Assembly (NCBI GenBank): GCA_039817385.1 | Contig: JBCBVY010000004.1 | Span: 372,001 to 436,000, forward strand | Length of the DNA: 64,000 nucleotides | DNA from: JBCBCP01 sp039817385 | GTDB taxonomy: Bacteria > Pseudomonadota > Alphaproteobacteria > Rhodobacterales > Rhodobacteraceae | Direction: 5' to 3' | Part shown: positions 42,404 to 51,252 of the stretch, piece by piece | Numbering within the stretch: the stretch's first letter is position 1 | Layout: each line of letters opens with the position of its first letter | The notes under the pieces: generated by a model | The model's input: the letters and a program-made list of their open reading frames with translations, nothing else | What the model was told of the DNA's origin: nothing | The model's database searches: none | Program-made: the position numbers and the translations under genes

Positions 42404-42817
42404 ATGCGAAGACTGATTGCAACGCTCACGGGTTTGCTGCTGGCCTGCGCCGCCGCGGCAGAGCAGCCGCCTGCGCTGTCGCTTGAGCTGAACGCGGCCG
42501 AGCTTGTCGGCGAAAGCTGCCGCCTGACCTTTGTCTTGTCCAACGGTCTGGAGGGCGACATCGACGAGCTCGTCGCAGAAACAGTGCTGTTTTCCAGCGA
42601 TGGCGCTGTTCTGCTGCTGACGCTTTTTGACTTTGGCACGCTTCCGGCCGGGCGGCCGCGGGTCCGGCAGTTTCAGGTGCCAGACACGTCATGTGACCGC
42701 ATCGGCCAGGTTCTGATCAACGGGATTGCTACCTGCACCATTGCGGGTGAGGCCTCGGACGCATGCGCAAATGCGCTGTTGGTCTCCAGCCGTCTCGACA
42801 TCAAGATGGAGGGCTAG
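42404..42817 (+). CDS. Small exported protein preceding exbB
   Basis: The 137-residue protein has a signal peptide (MRRLIATLTGLLLACAAAAE) and a mature part of beta strands with a VGESCRLTFVLSNGL segment and three further cysteines (SCDRIG, ATC, DAC). It lies 54 bases after the receptor and 2 bases before exbB, so it is part of the energy-transduction unit. I do not recognise a characterised homologue; proteins of this kind recur before ExbB in Rhodobacterales. A periplasmic accessory role with the TonB complex is possible. Confidence 0.7.
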   Translation: MRRLIATLTGLLLACAAAAEQPPALSLELNAAELVGESCRLTFVLSNGLEGDIDELVAETVLFSSDGAVLLLTLFDFGTLPAGRPRVRQFQVPDTSCDRIGQVLINGIATCTIAGEASDACANALLVSSRLDIKMEG

Positions 42818-42819
42818 GC

Positions 42820-43464
42820 ATGGATATCGTGCAGCGCGCCAGCGACATTCTGGAGCTTGGCGGGCCGGTCGTGGCGGTGCTGATCGTCGTTTCGGTCCTG
42901 ACCCTCGCGCTGGTGCTTTATAAGCTCTGGCAGCACAGCGTTGCAGGAGTGCGGCGGCACCGCGCCATTCGCGATGCGCTGATACGCTGGGACGTCGGCG
43001 ACACGGGTGGGGCAACGGATGCGCTGGAAGCGTCGTCGAGTTATCTTGCGCCCGTCATCCGCCATGCGATCACCGCTCGGCCCTCCACGGACCTGCAAGC
43101 ACGGCTCGAGGCAGAGGCGGAGGCCCGCTTTGAACGCCTTGAGGCCGGGTTTCGGACGCTGGACACGGTCGCGCAACTTGCGCCGCTGCTCGGCCTTTTT
43201 GGCACGGTTCTTGGCATGATCGAGGCGTTTCAGGCGTTGCAAGACGCGGGAAGCGCGGTGGACCCGTCGCTTCTCGCCGGGGGCATCTGGGTCGCGTTGC
43301 TGACAACTGCCGTGGGTCTTGCCGTCGCGATGCCAACGTCGATGGTACTGGCGTGGTTCGAGGCGCGCATGGAAGGCGAGCGCGTTTTTGCTGCGAAGGC
43401 GTTGACGACAATCCTGTCGCCACAAGTCGCCGCACAGCCCGCCTCCAGCCTAGCCCATGCTTAG
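42820..43464 (+). CDS. exbB: Biopolymer transport protein ExbB (MotA/TolQ family)
   Basis: The protein has 214 residues from ATG 42820 (MDIVQRASDILELGGPVV). It has one N-terminal membrane helix and two in the C-terminal half, with the family stretch LAPLLGLFGTVLGMIEAFQ near residue 122 and GIWVALLTTAVGLAVAMPT near 155. ExbB pentamers form the proton channel that energises TonB. It overlaps exbD by 8 bases. The set exbB-exbD-exbD-tonB is read as one message with the preceding receptor. Confidence 0.93.
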   Translation: MDIVQRASDILELGGPVVAVLIVVSVLTLALVLYKLWQHSVAGVRRHRAIRDALIRWDVGDTGGATDALEASSSYLAPVIRHAITARPSTDLQARLEAEAEARFERLEAGFRTLDTVAQLAPLLGLFGTVLGMIEAFQALQDAGSAVDPSLLAGGIWVALLTTAVGLAVAMPTSMVLAWFEARMEGERVFAAKALTTILSPQVAAQPASSLAHA

Positions 43465-43831
43465 GGCCCGCCGCCGCGCAAAACGACTTTCCATGACGTC
43501 GCTGATCGACGTCATCTTCTTGTTGCTGCTCTTCTTCATGCTGTCGTCCACGTTTTCCAGGTTTGCAGAGGTCGAACTTGCCTCCGGCGGAACCGGAGCG
43601 CCCACAAGCGCACCGCCCGAACGCGTCCTGTTCCTGCGCCTGACCGACAGTGGCGTGGCGCTGAATGGACAGCCGGTGGTCGCGGCCGATCTGGCCGCCC
43701 GGCTCGCCGACCAGACGGATGCTACGCTATTGATCGCGGTTGCCGGCGCCACCGCACAAGCCCTGACCGATGTGATCGTAGCGGTCTCGTCCGTGCCAGA
43801 CCTGTCGTTTTCGGTGTTGGAGGGGCCGTGA
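43457..43831 (+). CDS. exbD: Biopolymer transport protein ExbD (first copy)
   Basis: This 124-residue protein has a single N-terminal membrane helix preceded by SMTSLIDVIFLLLLFFM. The aspartate in LIDVIF is the conserved proton-conducting residue of ExbD/TolR. The periplasmic domain follows. It overlaps exbB and the second exbD, the usual translational coupling. It pairs with ExbB to use the proton gradient for TonB. Confidence 0.92.
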   Translation: MLRARRRAKRLSMTSLIDVIFLLLLFFMLSSTFSRFAEVELASGGTGAPTSAPPERVLFLRLTDSGVALNGQPVVAADLAARLADQTDATLLIAVAGATAQALTDVIVAVSSVPDLSFSVLEGP

Positions 43832-44208
43832 TGCGCAGGCAAAGACCCCGAAAACGCGGCGAGCCAACCATTGCGCTGATCAACATCGTGTTCCTGATGC
43901 TCGTCTTTTTCATGGTGGCCGGAACGCTTGCGCCGCCGATGGATGGATCGATCACGCTTGTCGACACCAGCGATCTGGAAGGGCGCGAGCCGGCCTATGC
44001 ACTGGTGCTCCGAGCAGATGGCACGCTGCGTTACCGCGGCGCGGATGTCGCCGGGCCAGAGGCTTACCTGTCCGAACAAGGCACAGCAGTCGCGCGGATC
44101 ATGCCCGACCGGAACGCCCCCGCGGCAGAGCTGTTGCAACTATCGCGCAGCTTGCGCGAAGCGGGCGCGGAGCGCATCGTCATCGTGACCGAGAAGGCCG
44201 CGCCATGA
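43828..44208 (+). CDS. exbD: Biopolymer transport protein ExbD (second copy)
   Basis: This 126-residue protein starts with GTG at 43828 or ATG at 43831, behind GGAGGGG. Its membrane helix is ALINIVFLMLVFFMV. The position of the conserved Asp in the first copy (LIDVIF) is occupied by Asn here (LINIVF), which would abolish the usual proton-conducting residue; this is a notable difference. Two different ExbD proteins per complex are common in this group and may form a heterodimer with the Asp supplied by one partner. It overlaps tonB by 4 bases. Confidence 0.9.
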   Translation: MMRRQRPRKRGEPTIALINIVFLMLVFFMVAGTLAPPMDGSITLVDTSDLEGREPAYALVLRADGTLRYRGADVAGPEAYLSEQGTAVARIMPDRNAPAAELLQLSRSLREAGAERIVIVTEKAAP

Positions 44209-45362
44209 TCCGCGGATCCGCATTTGTCGCCAGCGCAGCGCTCTTGCTTTCCTTCGCCGTTCATGGCGGTGTCGGCCTGTCCCTGCTGGAGCCTGAGCCG
44301 CCAAAGGTGGAAGAGGGCGGCGCGGCGATGGCGCGTCTTGGCAATTCGTTTCAGGATGTCGCGTCCGGCACGCAAAGCCCGCTAACGCCGGATCAGACAC
44401 CTGAGGCCGAACCACCGCTTGCCGATGTGCAGGTGGCGGATGTGCCCACAGAGATGCAGGCGCCCGAGGCCCCCGCGCAGACGCAACCGATCACCCCAGA
44501 GCAGCAGCTTGCGGCAGCGCAGACGGCGGACACGACGAAAACGGAGACGCCGCCGGTGCAGCGCCCTCAAACGCCCGAAGCGGCGCCCCAATCCTCACCG
44601 CTGGCGGCGACTGAACCAGCCCCGACGCCGCAGGTCACCGCACCAAGCGCGCCGATTAAAACCGCGCCGTCAACGCCTGCGCTTGTGCCCTTGACGCCTC
44701 AAGCTGCTCTGACGCTGGAGCCTGTCACGGCTCAGCCTGTGCGCCCGTCCGGTACCACGCCGATCACGCCGTCTTCCCGCCCGGAGCCGCTTCGACCCGC
44801 CGTGCCGGACCCCCCCGCGACCATTACCGCGCTACCACAGGCGGAGGAGACCCCGGCACCGCGACTGTCCGCGCGGCCCGCCGTCCGGCCACAGGCCATC
44901 GAAGAGGCTGGGGCGGCGCGGGCCGAAGCGGCACGCAAGGCCGCCGCGCAGCGCAGGGCGGATACCACCAAGCCGAAACCGAAACGCGCGCAACCCGCTG
45001 GCGCGGCGCAGCCCGCACAAGTGCGCGGCACCGACACCGGGCAACGCGCGGGCACCGCAATGGCTGGCACCTCCACCAAAGCGGCCGCGCCCCGGGCCGG
45101 AAACGCCGCGATCTCGAATTATCCCGGCCTGGTAAACCGCGCGATTTCGAGCGTGCCCCGTCCCTCCATGCGCGGGAAAGGCTCGGTCATGGTGGCGTTC
45201 TCGATTGCGCCAAACGGGCGTCTGGCCGGTGTGCGCGTCGCACGCAGCTCTGGCAATGCCCGGATGGACAAGGCCGCCGTGCAGATGATCCGCCGCGCGC
45301 GCTTCCCGCGCCCGCCCGCCGGCGCGCGCACGAGCTTTTCAAAACGGATCAGTTGGAACTGA
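44205..45362 (+). CDS. tonB: TonB energy transducer with long Pro/Ala-rich linker
   Basis: This 385-residue protein has an N-terminal membrane anchor (IRGSAFVASAALLLSFAVHGG), a very long low-complexity linker of Pro, Ala, Thr and Gln spanning roughly residues 60-280, and a C-terminal TonB domain. That domain includes SNYPGLVNRAI, GSVMVAFSIAPNGRLAGVRV and the terminal RRARFPRPP segment. The linker spans the periplasm to reach receptors. It is longer than in the classical TonB of about 240 residues. It completes the energising unit for the receptors at 37169 and 40391. Confidence 0.9.
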   Translation: MIRGSAFVASAALLLSFAVHGGVGLSLLEPEPPKVEEGGAAMARLGNSFQDVASGTQSPLTPDQTPEAEPPLADVQVADVPTEMQAPEAPAQTQPITPEQQLAAAQTADTTKTETPPVQRPQTPEAAPQSSPLAATEPAPTPQVTAPSAPIKTAPSTPALVPLTPQAALTLEPVTAQPVRPSGTTPITPSSRPEPLRPAVPDPPATITALPQAEETPAPRLSARPAVRPQAIEEAGAARAEAARKAAAQRRADTTKPKPKRAQPAGAAQPAQVRGTDTGQRAGTAMAGTSTKAAAPRAGNAAISNYPGLVNRAISSVPRPSMRGKGSVMVAFSIAPNGRLAGVRVARSSGNARMDKAAVQMIRRARFPRPPAGARTSFSKRISWN

Positions 45363-45439
45363 CATGAAGCCGCCAGACCAAATGCGGCGCTTTCGCGCAA
45401 GTGCACCCACAGGTCGTTACTTGCCTTGCTCGCTAAAGA

Positions 45440-45456
45440 TTACTAATTTTGTCAAG
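45440..45456. promoter_or_regulatory. Iron-Rhodo-box-like site upstream of hmuS
   Basis: TTACTAATTTTGTCAAG shares TTxxC-N-TTTT-GTCA with the other sites. It lies 59 bases before the hmuS start at 45516, in the 153-base gap after tonB, so hmuSTUV probably has its own iron-regulated promoter. Confidence 0.6.
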
Positions 45457-45515
45457 AAAACATCCGAGCCAGCGTCCCGCGTCGCAGCCAGGATCCACAT
45501 CGAGTGAGACCCAAG

Positions 45516-46568
45516 ATGCACCAGGACAAACCCGCACCGGCGGACATATGCCGCGCAATGGCGGAAAACCCCAAAACCCGCGCACGCGATCTTGCCCACA
45601 AGCTGGGAATCTCGGAGGCCGACCTTGTCGCCGCGCAGGTTGGCAACGGCGCAACCCATATCGCAGCGCATCCTGATCGCATCATGCCGCTGCTCGCCCC
45701 GCTGGGCGAGGTCATGGCGCTGACCCGCAACGCGTCCTGCGTGCACGAAAAGGTCGGCGTCTACGAAAACTACCACCCGGGCGAGCACGCGGCGATGGTG
45801 CTGACCCATGAAATCGACCTGCGGATCTTCCCTTCTCACTGGTGCCACGCCTTCGCTGTTGAGACACCTTTGGAGAATGGCACCCGCCGCTCCGTGCAGG
45901 TGTTCGACGCGGCCGGTGACGCCATTCACAAAATGTTTCTCAGGGACGGCTCGGAACTCGCGGCGTGGGACCGGCTGAAGGCAGAGCTGTCCACCGGCTC
46001 GGACGCACAAATGCTGGACCTGTCACCGCGCGTGCCGCCCGAGGCGCCGAAATCGCGGGCGGACAAGCTGGATGTGCTGCACGCCGAATGGGACCGGCTG
46101 ACCGACACCCACCAGTTCCTGCGCCTGTGTGCCAAGCTGAAGATGAACCGCCTCGGCGCTTACCGGATCGCCGGTGCGCCCTATGTGCGCCCGCTCACGC
46201 TTGATGCGCCGGACCGGATGCTCGAAGGGGTCCGCGACACCGGGCTCCATATGATGTTCTTTGTCGGGAACCGCGGTTGTATCCAGATCCACAATGGCCC
46301 GGTCACGAATTTGCGCGAAATGGGACCTTGGCAAAACGTGCTCGACCCCGGCTTTGACATGCACCTGCGCCGCGATCACATCGCCGAGGTCTGGGCGGTC
46401 AACAAGCCGACCCAGCGCGGCATGGTCCGCTCGGTTGAGGCATTTGACGCCGATGGAAGCCTGATCTTTCAGGCCTTCCCGGTGGCCAAGGACGGCAATG
46501 ATCACCGCGAAACGTGGCAAGGTGTTTTCGATGCCCTTCCGGCGCTGGAAGAAAAGGCGGCACAATGA
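45516..46568 (+). CDS. hmuS: Haem-degrading/haem-trafficking protein HmuS (HemS family)
   Basis: The protein has 350 residues from ATG 45516; a GTG at 45504 is an alternative. Residues 1-170 and 180-350 are two related domains, as in HemS/ChuS. Diagnostic stretches are FPSHWCHAFAVE near residue 108 and the second-domain FVGNRGCIQIHNGPV near 250. The haem-binding His lies in the second half (for example MHLRRDHIAEVWAVNKPTQRG). It receives haem from HmuUV in the cytoplasm and helps break or store it. The gene is first of hmuSTUV; hmuT overlaps it by 4 bases. Confidence 0.92.
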   Translation: MHQDKPAPADICRAMAENPKTRARDLAHKLGISEADLVAAQVGNGATHIAAHPDRIMPLLAPLGEVMALTRNASCVHEKVGVYENYHPGEHAAMVLTHEIDLRIFPSHWCHAFAVETPLENGTRRSVQVFDAAGDAIHKMFLRDGSELAAWDRLKAELSTGSDAQMLDLSPRVPPEAPKSRADKLDVLHAEWDRLTDTHQFLRLCAKLKMNRLGAYRIAGAPYVRPLTLDAPDRMLEGVRDTGLHMMFFVGNRGCIQIHNGPVTNLREMGPWQNVLDPGFDMHLRRDHIAEVWAVNKPTQRGMVRSVEAFDADGSLIFQAFPVAKDGNDHRETWQGVFDALPALEEKAAQ

Positions 46569-47446
46569 TGTCTCGTCTTTTGAATTGGGGCCTTGCGGCC
46601 TTGCTGGTCAGCTTTTGCTGGCTTGCTCTTTTACCAAACGGACCGGCCAAAGCAGGCGATGACACGCAGCGCGCCAACGTGGTGTCCATCGGGAACGACG
46701 TGACGGAGATTGTCTTTGCGCTTGGCCAGGGTCACCGCCTTGTCGCGCGCGACAGCACGTCGACCTATCCACCCTTGGCGAACGACCTGCCGGACATCGG
46801 CTACATGCGCGCGCTCAGCGCCGAAGGCGTGCTGTCGGTCGGGCCGGAGGTCATCATCTCGCGCGAGGGGGCAGGCCCGCCCGAAGTCATTGATGTGCTG
46901 AAGGCAAGCGGCATCGCGTTCCATGAAATCCCTGACGGCTATACGGTCGAGGCGATCACGGAAAAGGTCATGCGGGTTGGCGCCGCGCTGGGTGCTGAGA
47001 ACGAGGCGGCCAGCCTGTCGGCGGACATTGCCGCGCAGATCGCGGACGCCGTGCGCAACCGAAAGGCGGGCACTGCCCCCAAACGCGTGATGTTCATCAT
47101 CAGCGCTCAGGGCGGCAAGCTGACCGCCGCCGGGCAAGGGACATCCGCCGAGGCAATCATCGAGCTTGCGGGTGGTGTCAATGCTGTGACAGGCTATGAA
47201 GGCTACAAGATCATCGAAGATGAAGCCGCCACGGCAGCGGCTCCGGACGTGATCCTGATGATGGACCGTGGCGGCAATCACAGCGCAGACGCCGGCACGC
47301 TCTTTGCCCTTCCCTCTTTGGCCGCGACCCCGGCGGCGCAGCAAGCCGCACTGGTCAAGATGGAGGGACAGAAGCTGCTTGGCTTTGGGCCGCGGACAGC
47401 CGAAGCGGTCCGAGAGCTGAACACGGCACTCTACGGCGCCCCCTGA
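46565..47446 (+). CDS. hmuT: Haem ABC transporter periplasmic binding protein HmuT
   Basis: The protein has 293 residues from ATG 46565 (overlapping the hmuS stop), with an N-terminal membrane/signal stretch (WGLAALLVSFCWLALLP). It is a cluster III periplasmic binding protein: two lobes joined by a helix, with VVSIGNDVTEIVFALGQGHRLV at the start and RDSTSTYPPLA, the haem-binding Tyr segment typical of HmuT/ShuT. It carries haem in the periplasm from the outer-membrane receptor to HmuU. hmuU begins 2 bases after its stop. Confidence 0.92.
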   Translation: MMSRLLNWGLAALLVSFCWLALLPNGPAKAGDDTQRANVVSIGNDVTEIVFALGQGHRLVARDSTSTYPPLANDLPDIGYMRALSAEGVLSVGPEVIISREGAGPPEVIDVLKASGIAFHEIPDGYTVEAITEKVMRVGAALGAENEAASLSADIAAQIADAVRNRKAGTAPKRVMFIISAQGGKLTAAGQGTSAEAIIELAGGVNAVTGYEGYKIIEDEAATAAAPDVILMMDRGGNHSADAGTLFALPSLAATPAAQQAALVKMEGQKLLGFGPRTAEAVRELNTALYGAP

Positions 47447-47448
47447 TC

Positions 47449-48573
47449 ATGGCCGTGCTGGAGCAGGAAAGCCCGCCGCTGCGCAACCGCGCGGCACGGG
47501 CCCGTCTCATGCATGTCTGGCTTGCCCTCGCGCTGGTTATCACAGCGGTTATCAGCCTGACGGTTGGGGCAACGGGCACTTCGCTTTTGGATGTCGCGGC
47601 CAAGCTTATGTCCGGGCAGGCGCTGACACCAGCCGAACACGCGGTGATGTTCCATATCCGGATGCCGCGGCTTGTCATGGGCTGCCTTGTGGGCGCGGCC
47701 CTCGCCGTCTCTGGTGTCGTCATGCAAGGGCTCTTTCGAAACCCCCTGGCCGATCCGGGGATCGTCGGCGTGTCTGCTGGCGCGGGCCTTGGCGCCATTT
47801 TCGCCATCGTTCTGGGCGGGGCGCTGACAAGCTGGCTGGCCACCGTTCTTTCAAGCGCAGGCTCGCTCGAACAGGCGATGGCGATCGACGCGTTTTTTGG
47901 CCGACTTCAGCCTTCGCTTACGCCAATCGCTGCTTTCGTCGGAGCTTGGGTAACCACGCTGCTCCTCTACCGGGTTGCAACGCGCGGCGGCCGCACCTCC
48001 GTTGCAACAATGCTGCTGGCGGGCATCGCTTTGGGCGCGCTTTCGGGCGCTCTGACCGGCATCATGGTGTACCTGTCGGACGATCAGCAACTGCGCGAGC
48101 TGACCTTCTGGGGCCTTGGCTCCCTTGCTGGGGCAAGCTGGGTGAAGCTGGCCTTTGCCGCGCCGATAATCGTGGCCGCGCTGTGCATCGCCGGCTTTCT
48201 CGGGGCCGCACTGAACGGGCTGGCTCTGGGGGAGGCGACGGCGCACCATATCGGCATTCCGGTCCAGCGGATGAAGAACATTGCCATCCTCGCCGTTGCC
48301 GCCGCAACTGGGGCGGCGGTGGCGATCTCGGGCGGGATCGGATTTATCGGTATCGTCGTGCCGCATCTGCTTCGCCTCGCCACGGGTCCGGATCACCGTC
48401 CGCTTCTGATCAATGCGGCCATCCTTGGGGCGATCTTGCTGGTCGTGTCGGACATGATTTCGCGGGTCATCGTCGCGCCGTCCGAGCTGCCCATCGGGAT
48501 CGTCACGGCGGTGTTGGGCGCGCCGGTCTTCCTGTGGATCCTGCTGCGGCAACGATCGGTCGTGGACCTGTGA
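47449..48573 (+). CDS. hmuU: Haem ABC transporter permease HmuU (FecCD family)
   Basis: This 374-residue integral membrane protein has about ten hydrophobic segments. It has the FecCD-type motif MPRLVMGCLVGAALAVSGVVMQG near residue 65 and, in the C-terminal half, the coupling helix GLALGEATAHHIGIP with SGGIGFIGIVVPHLLRL. It forms the inner-membrane haem channel with HmuV. The gene follows hmuT by 2 bases and precedes hmuV by 1 base, so the three are one operon. Confidence 0.93.
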   Translation: MAVLEQESPPLRNRAARARLMHVWLALALVITAVISLTVGATGTSLLDVAAKLMSGQALTPAEHAVMFHIRMPRLVMGCLVGAALAVSGVVMQGLFRNPLADPGIVGVSAGAGLGAIFAIVLGGALTSWLATVLSSAGSLEQAMAIDAFFGRLQPSLTPIAAFVGAWVTTLLLYRVATRGGRTSVATMLLAGIALGALSGALTGIMVYLSDDQQLRELTFWGLGSLAGASWVKLAFAAPIIVAALCIAGFLGAALNGLALGEATAHHIGIPVQRMKNIAILAVAAATGAAVAISGGIGFIGIVVPHLLRLATGPDHRPLLINAAILGAILLVVSDMISRVIVAPSELPIGIVTAVLGAPVFLWILLRQRSVVDL

Positions 48574-48574
48574 T

Positions 48575-49354
48575 ATGTTAACGGCAACCAATATCACCGT
48601 CCGGATTGGCCAAAAAACCATCCTCAACCGCATCACCTTCGCTGCGCCGCCCGGCGCGTTGACGGCCATAGTCGGCCCGAACGGATCGGGCAAGTCGACC
48701 ATGTTGCGCGCACTGTCGGGCGACATCGCCTGTGATGGCGCGGTGCATCTGGGCGGCGATGACATTCGATCACTCAAGCCCTGGCAACTGGCCGCCCGCC
48801 GCGGAGTTCTGCCACAAGCGAGCGCGCTGGCGTTTCCGTTCACAGTGCACGAAGTCGTGCGCATCGGCCTTCACTCCAGCGCAGGTGCCGGTACGGACAC
48901 ACGCGTTATGCAGGCCCTCGCAGAGGTTGGCCTCGCCCATTATGCGGACCGCTTTTATCAGGAGCTTTCTGGGGGTGAGCAACAACGCACGCAGCTTGCC
49001 CGCGTTCTTGCCCAAGTATGGGAGCCAACGCGAAACGGCGTTCCTTGCTGGCTTCTGCTGGATGAGCCGGTCTCCGCGCTGGATATCGCCCATCAACTTC
49101 AAGTCATGACCATCGCGCGCGATTTTGCGCAGCGCGGCGGCGGTGTCGTTGCAGTGATGCACGACCTTAACCTGACCGCCATGTTCGCGAGCGAAGTAGC
49201 CGTTCTACACAAGGGCCAGGTACTAGCCACCGGCACGCCTGACGCCGTTCTGACCGATGATACACTGCGGAAGGCTTACGGCTGCAAGCTGCGCGTAGGC
49301 GTTGTCCCAGAGGCTCATGACCTTTTTGTCCTACCACAAAGCGCTGCGCCGTAA
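48575..49354 (+). CDS. hmuV: Haem ABC transporter ATP-binding protein HmuV
   Basis: This 259-residue ABC ATPase has Walker A GPNGSGKST, signature LSGGEQQRTQLARVL and Walker B LLLDEPVSALDI, then the H-loop VMHDLN. It powers haem import through HmuU. It is the final gene of the hmuSTUV operon; an IS5-type remnant follows about 245 bases downstream. Its HmuV identity rests on operon position, since the ATPase resembles those for other iron complexes. Confidence 0.93.
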   Translation: MLTATNITVRIGQKTILNRITFAAPPGALTAIVGPNGSGKSTMLRALSGDIACDGAVHLGGDDIRSLKPWQLAARRGVLPQASALAFPFTVHEVVRIGLHSSAGAGTDTRVMQALAEVGLAHYADRFYQELSGGEQQRTQLARVLAQVWEPTRNGVPCWLLLDEPVSALDIAHQLQVMTIARDFAQRGGGVVAVMHDLNLTAMFASEVAVLHKGQVLATGTPDAVLTDDTLRKAYGCKLRVGVVPEAHDLFVLPQSAAP

Positions 49355-49599
49355 CCCTTCCCGGTGAAGCGGCTTCGGTACTGTTCTGGGGTTTTGCATG
49401 GACTATTGCGTCTAGACGTTGGACTTGATCTCTCGCGCGGGTAATTGAACGACACATCAGTCCCACTCCACGAGGTGAACCGCTTGCGGTTTAAAGCCCT
49501 CACAACCCAGGCCGGATCAGATCGTGCCAGGGGCGGCGATCAGCGAGCGCTGCGGCGCAGACAAACAACCTCGCTTCTAGGGTCTGGACTCATTGAGTT

Positions 49600-50088
49600 T
49601 CAAAGCCAGTAGATGACGATGGCCGCGAGGGCGATGGCTGACAAGAAGACCTTCGGGCATCTGTCGTATCGCGTTGCCACACGCCGCCGGTCCTTCAACC
49701 TGCCGAACATGATCTCGATCCGGTTGCGTCTTTTGTAACGGCGCTTGTCGCACTTTACCGGTTTCTTCCGCTGCTTCCGGCCAGGGATGCAGGCGCATAT
49801 CCCTTTGTCGTTCAATGCTTCTCGGAACCAATCGGCGTCATATCCGCGATCCCCGAGCAGCCAATCAACATTTGGCAGGCTGCTCAGCAAAAACAGGTTT
49901 ACAATGAGATGTCTGCAGCGAATGTCTGCAAACCGCCCTGACTGTCGAGGCGCAGCGACCGGCCCATAGCAGACTTCCAACCGCAAGCCGTTTTGCTGCG
50001 GTGCGGCCCGTAAAACCGGACATTCGCCACGAGCGCATTTCTGGAGACATCCGAGCTCATTTAACGTGGAAGCGAGCCGCAGTTGCAC
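49600..50088 (-). pseudogene. IS5-family transposase remnant
   Basis: The C-terminal part of a DDE transposase is recognisable from about 49600 to 49875. It includes DWLLGDRGYDADWFREAL with the second catalytic Asp, then RRYKRRNRIEIMFGRLKD with the catalytic Glu, and VFLSAIALAAIVIYWL at the end. Residues before that do not match an IS5-type N-terminus, so about half of the gene, including the first Asp, is missing. The sequence around 49577-49600 (CTAGGGTCTGGACTCATTGA on the plus strand) looks like a terminal inverted repeat; no matching right end was seen. It sits between hmuV and the phosphite cluster. Confidence 0.7.
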
Positions 50089-50376
50089 ATCTCAGAAAGG
50101 GGTGCCCGCACTGTGTGCTTCATGAGGAAAGCTAAGAACAGCAAGGTTCATTAAAGCGGACCTTCAACGTCGGACCATGAATCAAAGTGGTTGTCAGAAA
50201 GCTGAATATCGCAAGCGTCTTCTACGATAGTGAAAACCTCATATTAGTCTTTTTTTCGATCAGGATTGCCTGACGGACGCGTTTACGCGTCCGAATGGAT
50301 TAGGGTGCGAATAAGGTGTGATTGATTGGCCAAACAAGACTTGAAAAGCATGGCTTACGGCACAGCCTTTCGATGG
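50089..50376. other. Intergenic region between IS remnant and ptxE
   Basis: These 288 bases are AT-rich in the middle and contain no recognisable gene. The 3' end of ptxE lies at the right edge. A decayed right end of the insertion sequence may be here but was not identified. Confidence 0.4.
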
Positions 50377-51252
50377 CTAGCGCCTCTTTGGAGGAGCTAG
50401 AAATGCGGCGACTTTAGCGGCGATTTCGAAATCCTTTGTGGACTTATGATGGGCCAGATAAAACGTTTTGTTCATGGTGGTATCAGCAAGACGGATGCGT
50501 GCCAGACGACCACCCGCGACATCGGCTCGCACCGCCTCGGTCAGAACGATTGAGGCGCCGATGCCCGCCGCGACCGCGCGTTTCACGGCCTCAGTCGAAC
50601 CAACATTGGCACGCACCTTCAGTCTGTCGGCGCCTGCGCCAAGTGTTTCTCTGAGCAAGGTGCCGGTGCCAGAACCCGGCTCACCGCCAATCACCTCCAG
50701 GCTTAGGAACTCTTCTACAGAGATTTCATCTCGGCCCGCGTATGCATGATCTGGTGGGAGAATAACGGTCATGTCTGCTGTGCGCCAAAAATGCGTCACC
50801 ACATCAGGGTGCGATAAAGGCCATTCCATTGCCGCCAGATCGATGCTTTGCGCCAAGAGCATGTCGGCGATCTGGGGATTGGGGGCCGATTGGATGTTCC
50901 ACGTTCCTGACCAGTGTGATTCATCCAAAAACGCTTTGAACGCCGTGGTCATAAAGTAGCTGGCGATATTGCCGCTGCAGCCGATGGTCAGATGTTCGTC
51001 TTGCACGCTTTGCGCGGCGCGGACGGCATTGGACAGAAGCTGACGGGCATGGCCCAGGAACCGCTCACCCTGGGGGGTCGGACGGCTACCTGCGTGACTT
51101 CTTTCAATCAACTGGACGCCAAGTTGGTCTTCGAGCTTGCGCAGATGCTGCGAGAGGGTGGGCTGCGCGATGTTGAGCCTTTGCGCTGCTTTTTGGAAGC
51201 TGCCGGTCTCGACAAGGCCCACAAAGCTTCGGACGAAACTCAGGTTCAGCAT
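50377..51252 (-). CDS. ptxE: LysR-family regulator PtxE
   Basis: The 291-residue regulator has an N-terminal helix-turn-helix (GSFQKAAQRLNIAQPTLSQH) and a C-terminal periplasmic-binding-protein-like effector domain with PSHPDVVTHFW-type segments and a GGEPGSGTGTLL stretch. In characterised phosphite clusters the regulator PtxE is a LysR protein encoded next to ptxD. Here it overlaps ptxD by 7 bases on the same strand and is cotranscribed after it. Regulation of ptxD and of the divergent ptxABC from the shared promoter is inferred. The effector (phosphite or other) is unknown. Confidence 0.85.
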   Translation of the reverse strand: MLNLSFVRSFVGLVETGSFQKAAQRLNIAQPTLSQHLRKLEDQLGVQLIERSHAGSRPTPQGERFLGHARQLLSNAVRAAQSVQDEHLTIGCSGNIASYFMTTAFKAFLDESHWSGTWNIQSAPNPQIADMLLAQSIDLAAMEWPLSHPDVVTHFWRTADMTVILPPDHAYAGRDEISVEEFLSLEVIGGEPGSGTGTLLRETLGAGADRLKVRANVGSTEAVKRAVAAGIGASIVLTEAVRADVAGGRLARIRLADTTMNKTFYLAHHKSTKDFEIAAKVAAFLAPPKRR

